A program made the translations under genes and the position numbers. DNA of 64,000 nucleotides, from assembly GCF_012273895.1 (NCBI RefSeq), contig NC_052103.1, positions 4,898,001 through 4,962,000 on the forward strand, given 5' to 3'. A model generated the notes under the pieces. The model saw only the letters and a program-made list of their open reading frames with translations, made no database searches and was not told the origin of the DNA. Of this stretch, positions 57,839 through 64,000 are shown one piece after another. The stretch is from Zerene cesonia (lineage: Eukaryota > Arthropoda > Insecta > Lepidoptera > Pieridae). Each line of letters starts with the position of its first letter. Position 1 is the stretch's first letter.

Positions 57839-58272
57839 TCGAATCTTAATGAACACATCCCATTAAAACAGTAAAAACTGGCCAGATGGCAAAAAAAGAT
57901 ACATATGTATCTTAACAATAGGGTACATAGATAAAAAAAATAAAAATTAATAACACTACAGAAGTGAGCCTTTTCAATACTATTGTCTTTAAAATAATCT
58001 AATCTACCAGAAATCTCGCGCAATTTATCGCAGATTTGTCCTTATCATCATGATTTACTCGTCATTGTTCGTCTCACGCAGTAAAAACACGCTTTATCAT
58101 AAGGAGAAGCTTATCTTTATTCTTATCAAATCGTATACAGCCTCCTAACACGTAATTATATTATCAGACCACCATTAACTTGAATAAAACAGCTATCATA
58201 TCTTAACATTGCCTAGTGCTAGCTATAAATGGGAAGTTTAAAACTGACCAGTAAGTACCTTTAGAAAATAAC

Positions 58273-60659
58273 ATGGTAAGCGAAATGCTGCAGATTTTGC
58301 TGCTCAGTTGCCTTTTAATAGATTTGAGTTATGCTACCATCGGCTGTCATGAAGTACACCAGTCACATGTAAGTAAATTTAATACCGACATCCATTTACT
58401 AGTGCTCTAATCTGTGGTCGTGGTATTAAATTAAATAATAGTTCAAAAGCATTTACGAATATTCATCCCACCGCGGGGACTTCTGTAAGGGTTTATACCT
58501 TATACTGGTTATATGCTAGTCAGTTAGCTCGGTTTAAGTTAGCGATTTTACAAATTCTCGAAGGTGTTGGTATTACTTACCTACCTTTTTTTTTTTTTTT
58601 TTTTATGTCATAGCGGGCAGCTGAGCTGGTGGTTCGCCTGATGGTAAGCGATCACCACCGCCCATAAACATTCGCAAAGGTAGCACCTCCGTGAATGCGC
58701 TGCCCGCTTTTATGGGGTAACGGAAAGGAAAGGATTAACGACTGGAAAGAAGGAATGGACTAGGACGGGTGAGGAAAAGGAAACGGGCCTCCGGCTCCCC
58801 CACTCACCGTACGAAACACAGTGGCATGCCACTATTTCACGCCGGTTTTCTGTGGGGGTGTGGTACTTCCCCGGCGCGAGCTGGCCCAATTCGTGCCGAA
58901 GCGTGCTCGACTCCCACAATAAGCGTGCTCGACTCCCACCTTATATATTACTTACGTACCTTTTTAAGCAGGATTTTATTAGCTTCGCCTATATTTTTAC
59001 TTGATTGTTTGCTGCCTTTTGACTCAATTTTGACCTATTTAAAACATACATATTTAATTCAAACTTTGTGCACATATCAAGGATCTATGTGAATACAAAA
59101 AGTTCATGAATTTATTCTTAATGGGATCACCAGGATAAAATAATGTCCATAGGTGAGCATACTCTGTATAAGGAAGTGAGTCAACAATTGTTGACTCACT
59201 TACTCTTATACAGAGTATGATTGATTCTATTATTAAAGCGTGTTTTTTAAGATTTTCATTATTTAAATGGTTATTCATGTGACATCTTTTCTAGATTTCT
59301 CTATTAAATAGCTGCAGTATACACAGATATGTAACTTTAATTCACAAAGTATTCATATTAATCTATAATATAGTGAATGTAGCCACTTGCAATTATTCAT
59401 TTAATACTTATTACAAAAAAAAACTATAATATAGAGTAGTAAGCTGGTCAGTTAACAGTTACTCAAACTCAATCAAATTTAATAGCTTATGAAATGTGTC
59501 TGTCAATTGAATACTTCATACATTTGCATAGGATCAAAATTGTCTAAGAATTTAATGTATATATTAATTACAATATCAATACAAATTTCCCTTTCAGTTA
59601 GCATCTCTCCACGAACGAATGAATCACATGCTCAGCACTCTGTACTCGTCACGTAAGTAACATTACGATATAAAATTTGCAAGCCAACACCATATTGTTT
59701 ACGTTAACAATGCAAGTGCTGATTATTTGAATGCCGTATTAAGTAATTACTTTTGAATACAATTAAATTCTTCATCTACAATTGAGTTCTTTGAAAACAA
59801 AAATGTACAGTTTATTAAGAGTCTAAGAAATGATCGAAATAAATCAATCTGAAGCTTAATAATCGTATGATATTTAATTACTGGTATTGTATTGTTATTG
59901 ATTCATTTAGATGATATGATGACGTCAACCGATGAAATAAAAATCTTACATTCACAAATCTATGCGCAGAGAACTTGAATTTCAAGATATCGATCTCTTT
60001 TAAAAACATAAAGAAAAGAAAAAAATCGATGAGGTTATTGAAAGACGCATAATCAAATAACGCCTTGTAATCGATTTTTAATAATTTTAATCTTTTTCAA
60101 ACTTTTGAAAATTGTATTTAATACTATTTAAAATTTAAAAACATCAATGTCTTACTTAAACAAAATCTAAATTCTAGCTTTATTGACGAAAAACCAAGAA
60201 AGTGCAAAACCAGAACCCAGTACGGCAAAACCAGAATCAACTCCGGCGTATGAAACTCCATGCCAGCAGCAATATTCAGCCCCAGCACCAGTCCCCCCGG
60301 TGATCTTCATCGCTCCACAAGTTCCGCCACCACCGACACCAAGTTATTATGGGGATGCTGTACGACCGATAGAATACGCCTATCCACCAACGACAGCACC
60401 TCAGCCAGCCTGGAACTACGACCAGTATTACCAGCAGTACTATCAACCTCCACCTCCTATATACCCTCCAGCACCTTATCCTTACCCACCGCACCCTTGC
60501 GAGACCAGCTACCCCTATCCACCAGAGTATGCACCAAGCTACAGGCCTCCTTACCCTCATCAGCCGTACGCTTTACCGTATCCTCCAAGCCCATCACCAT
60601 ATTTATCATCAACCTATCCAAGACCCAATGAAATGGCGACACGGCCACAATATGCCTAA
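58273..60659 (+). CDS. Secreted Pro/Tyr-rich protein, unrecognised
   Basis: Three exons, 58273-58368, 59598-59652 and 60178-60659, phase-compatible, 210 residues. MVSEMLQILLLSCLLIDLSYA is a clear signal peptide. Exons 1-2 encode a short helical part (HEVHQSHLASLHERMNHML). Exon 3 is a low-complexity tail with KPEPSTAKPEST, then many PPPP, YPYPP, YYQQYYQ and SYRPPYPHQPY blocks and only two Cys. Such Pro/Tyr tails occur in secreted structural proteins (cuticle, eggshell, silk or adhesive), but no family can be named. It shares its layout with the gene at 45691: signal exon, short helical exon, proline-rich last exon. The intron between exons 1 and 2 holds a reversed SINE-like copy (58586-58939) and a large palindrome (59158-59219). 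Confidence 0.82.
58586..58939 (-). mobile_element. SINE-like element, reversed full copy
   Basis: Starts with a 19-base T run then ATGTCATAGCGGGCAGCTGA, the reverse of the poly(A) end, and runs to GCGTGCTCGACTCCCAC. The last 19 bases are repeated once in tandem (58921-58939). It is in intron 1 of the Pro/Tyr-rich gene. Confidence 0.8.
59158..59219. repeat. 62-bp composite palindrome
   Basis: Outer arms CATACTCTGTATAAG and inverse; inner arms AAGTGAGTCAACAA and inverse, joined by 1- and 3-base spacers, with no loop at the centre. Confidence 0.9.
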
Positions 60660-60910
60660 TCCATAGTTTTAGTAATTTGGTATCATATTTATGCAATAAC
60701 TTATTTTTGCTGGAAATAGCATATTTAATATGTTTACGTTTTATGTCATTTTTAATTTTAAAAATTATAAAAAAAAAGAATAAAAAAAAACGGTTAATGA
60801 AGCGGGATTAAAAAATGCGTATGTCAAAATCCCGCCACATGGTCGATTTATTCTAATCTATATATTATTCAAATAAGTTCTATTATAATATTTATTGAAT
60901 TGAATAATAA

Positions 60911-60916
60911 AATAAA
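60911..60916 (+). terminator. Polyadenylation signal of the Pro/Tyr-rich gene
   Basis: AATAAA lies about 250 bases after the stop at 60659, with another candidate within an A-rich run near 60779. Confidence 0.5.
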
Positions 60917-61106
60917 GTGCAATTAATACGAATTATTTAATTGTAAAGCAATATCAGATTGTAATGAATAATAGAATTTCATCAGTAAAATGATAACGTT
61001 TATGTAACACATTACTTCTGCATTTGCTCAATTGTTTCTTAATAAAAAGATAATATTAACATATAAATTACGGTCTGTTTCACACAATCCGCATATCGAT
61101 ACCAAG

Positions 61107-62285
61107 ATGACACCATTCTACTTTATTATAGCATTAATAATACAGGTATGGTTACTATATTGTTAAATAGATCTCCTCTTTATATATTTTCATTATTTAT
61201 TCACATTTTCATACCTTATTTCTTTTTAGACACTGCTTGTTGGCGCAGAAAAGGATATAGATATATCATGCAATGAAACCGTAATTTTAGATTCTGTTAC
61301 AAATAAGATCGAAGATGATATCGTTGTAAAAGATTTTCATGCAGCTCCACTGGATTGGATGGATGTCATAGGTTCTGCGGGATCTGTTTACCCAACTTCC
61401 TCTGCTTCTATGATGGCACAAGCTGTACTCTCTGATAAACCACCAGAAGAACAATTAGAAGATATCAAAGACATTGCCAGTCAGATAAAAATGGCTGTAC
61501 AAAGTGAAATGGTAAATCTTCTTTCTTATGTCATTCCTGGGACAGAAAATGAATCTGAGGGATGTATTGCAAGGAAAAAACGCTCCGTAGAAACTCCAAC
61601 TGATAGTACAAAATTAGTAATGAGACTATTGAAGCACATTAAATCCAACAATGATTACCAAAACATTGCCATTGAAAAAATGATGAGTGCCCAAGAAATC
61701 GCTGATAAGTACGGTATTCCATTCAAGGCCGATCCAGAAATTCTTACAGATTTAGCTGTAGCTGGCAATGAACAAGCCAATGAACTAACATCAATATTGA
61801 AAGACGTTTGTGAAGTTAACAATGCAACAAAGAAGCAATCAGAGTGCAAACCAGAAAAAGCAGTTCACAATATTACATACCAACATGAAGATACTATTAA
61901 AAAGCCAACGGATAGTTCATATGCTTACTACGATGTTTACTCGGAACCTCAATCGTATCATTACTGCAGTCCAGTAACACCACGCCCTAGTTTCTATGAT
62001 ACAGTGTCCTATAGACCGTCGCAAGATTATTATTCGTATTGTACTGTAGAACCAATATCTACAACGTCATCTATATTTGATCCAATTGAACCCTTACCAG
62101 AGCTTGTAGGCGAGGAAATTGAAGAGACAATATCATCTAAGATTTTCGTCAATGACGATGTAGAACCAGGCTCGTCCACCGTAAGTCATGTTACCTCTTA
62201 CACGGTCTCAGAGAAATCACATTTCAGAAAGCCACACATAGACGCGCTGCCTCAACAAATGCAGTACTACTTTTATTTAATATAA
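61107..62285 (+). CDS. Secreted 364-residue protein with furin-type site, unrecognised
   Basis: Two exons, 61107-61145 (13 codons) and 61230-62285, phase 0. The signal peptide spans the intron (MTPFYFIIALIIQ then TLLVGA). The mature protein begins EKDIDISCNETV. A helical region (EEQLEDIKDIASQIKMAVQ) is followed by the basic site CIARKKRSVE, a furin-like RxKR motif, suggesting cleavage into two chains. After it comes a helical block (LVMRLLKHIK to ANELTSILKDVCE), then a Tyr/Ser/Pro-rich part (SSYAYYDVYSEPQSYHYC) and an acidic segment (ELVGEEIEE). N-glycosylation sequons include NET, NES, NAT and NIT. It is the most ordinary globular product of the secreted group. A start at 61359 inside exon 2 would lack the signal peptide and is less likely. 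Confidence 0.85.
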
Positions 62286-62484
62286 TGAAGTCATTTTTAG
62301 ACGTAAGTAGTTGTACATAAATGCTTTTTGATTAGTGTTGTGTCATATTTAAATTGTTAATTTTTTTTTTTACCTTTTGTTAAAAGAAAAAACAAAATCA
62401 TTTGTAATTTAAATTCGGTGTCGCAAGTGCTTTAATTGATAATATATACTTTGTAAAATATTGCTTTAAATGAACATTTGTATC

Positions 62485-62490
62485 AATAAA
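62485..62490 (+). terminator. Polyadenylation signal of the furin-site gene
   Basis: AATAAA lies 200 bases after the stop at 62285, in AT-rich 3' sequence. Confidence 0.6.
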
Positions 62491-62729
62491 TTATACTAAA
62501 AACAAATTATGCTTTTTACTCATATTAATACATATAAGGGTCAATTTTGGCTTCATATTTTTGTCTCAAAATTACTTCTAAAGCATCTCTAACACATGGG
62601 TTTTAAAAATAGATTCTTAGATTATCTTTTAATGTCAGCTTAAAGTTATAAGGTCAGGATTGAAACCCCAATAATGATTCAATAAATGACTTCCCACCAT
62701 AACATTGTGGATATTGGTACAATACCTGC

Positions 62730-62927
62730 GCCCCGCGGTTTCACCCGCGTAAGTCCGTATCCTGAAGAATATCGAGATAAATATTTACTATATATTATTA
62801 TTCCAGTTATCCAGTTGTCTACGTACCAAATTACATTGCAATCAGTTCAGAAGTTTTTGCATGAAAGAGTAACAAACACACACACATCCTTACAAACTTT
62901 AGCATTTATAATATTAGTAGGATAGGA
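62730..62927 (-). mobile_element. Helitron-like element, reversed
   Basis: GCGCCCCGCGGTTTCACC to TTTATAATATTAGTAGGA, downstream of the furin-site gene. Confidence 0.6.
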
Positions 62928-64000
62928 TATCCTATAACAATTAGACATCAATAATTGTTTTTGATATAATTCGCGCGTTTAGATGGGGTGATCAAAACAT
63001 TATTTGTAGTTATAATATTATTATATACTCTTCTATACATAATTATTGAAAATCCTCATAAAGAGTGATATAGAAACTCGTTGGTAATCATCCCATAAAA
63101 TATTATAATTTAAAATAGTTTAAAGTAGGTATTAATCGGTTATAAATAAAACGATTTATTTCAATTTTCATAATTTACATGTATTTCAATAAATATATAA
63201 GTACTTAAACTATATTAATTTATAGCATATTGCTTTGGTATAATTTTTTGGCACTAAACATTACATTTTTATATTATTACCTACGCATGTTTGTTTGAAA
63301 TATCTTAAATAAAAGTATTATCTTATGACAAATAGCACTTAAGACACTTCCATATTTCATGGTTCTTCTATTATGTCCTCGATATTTTTTTAACATTTAC
63401 AGTAGGTACCTATGATTAAATTTTTCTTCTAATAATAAAAAAAAGAAAAAGAAAAAGAGACACAGTCATAATTAGATAAACCAATGTCAAATAAATTTAC
63501 ATACTTACAAATTGCCAATATGAATGTATATATCTGCGTTAAATATAACAAAAAGTCAATAATATACGTTTAAAAATTACACATGAAGTAATTAATTTTT
63601 ACTTTTAATAATATAAAGGACATTTACATATTATTTACCATTTATATTTCAATTCTGAATACCCTAACTAAGGATACTAAAGATCTGATCGGCAATGAGA
63701 TAAATTACACAATTAAGAAATAGTAAAAAGTTATATGCTTTGAAATACGTTCGAAATATAAATTATCGTGAAATAAATAAGGTAAAAGTATTTATACTGT
63801 AAGCTTAAAAAGTGAAAGGTAAATCGTCATCGAAAGTAGACACGAACATAAAGCATTCTATTACAAATCAACATACTATTACAAATCGAATCAAAATACA
63901 AATAAATTACAAATAATAAAGTCAGTTTTTTTATTTATAAGAACGAGGAATCCTCGTTCCATTAGCGTTTCTTTCAAATCTGGAATATCGTTTAATTTTT

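Larger units (their letters stand above)
57191..58272. other. Spacer after the receptor gene
   Basis: Receptor 3'UTR, a Helitron-like piece (57525-57690) and a SINE-like fragment. No gene seen. Confidence 0.6.
62286..64000. other. Right-end AT-rich DNA
   Basis: 3'UTR of the furin-site gene, one reversed Helitron-like copy (62730-62927) and AT-rich sequence without open frames of note. Confidence 0.6.

Overview
The window is eukaryotic and almost certainly lepidopteran (moth or butterfly). Genes are split into short exons with GT-AG introns. The spacers are AT-rich and full of short element families typical of Lepidoptera: tRNA-derived SINEs, a poly(A)-tailed SINE-like family of about eleven copies, Helitron-like elements ending in CTAGT, and R1/Jockey-type LINE scraps. 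Most genes resemble insect families. No species is assigned.

Left and centre (1-39.6 kb): two fatty-acid-synthase-like (FAS) paralogues lie head to head. The minus-strand copy (493-5481) shows only its first seven exons, covering the ketoacyl-synthase region, and continues past the left edge. The plus-strand copy (17473-39599) is complete: 39 exons, all phase-compatible, 2317 codons before the stop. The seven shared exons have identical lengths. About 12 kb of repeat-rich DNA separates the two start codons.

The main result is that the plus-strand protein is a mosaic pseudoenzyme. It keeps the residues expected in acyltransferase, dehydratase and probably enoylreductase. It has lost both ketosynthase histidines, the ketoreductase nucleotide-binding loop, the acyl-carrier-protein phosphopantetheine serine, and the thioesterase Ser and Asp. 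The minus-strand paralogue carries the same two ketosynthase His losses, so they predate the duplication.

Right side (40-62.3 kb): a group of small secreted or low-complexity genes with a short signal-peptide first exon. These are 42510-40357 (minus; Lys/Pro-rich), 42685-43830 (plus; N-terminal membrane segment), 45084-44518 (minus; Lys/Leu/Pro-rich, with an in-frame TGA), 45691-47895 (plus; Cys/Pro/Ala/Met 12-residue repeats around a 1000-N assembly gap), 58273-60659 (plus; Pro/Tyr-rich) and 61107-62285 (plus; 364 aa with a furin-type site). Between them is a ten-exon ionotropic-receptor-like gene (49459-57190) with a frame conflict at its exon 5/6 junction.

The FAS pair may serve lipid metabolism. 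The secreted genes look like fast-evolving structural or glandular products (inference). The receptor is a membrane channel-type chemoreceptor. Nothing in the sequence shows that these three groups act in one pathway; they may simply be neighbours.
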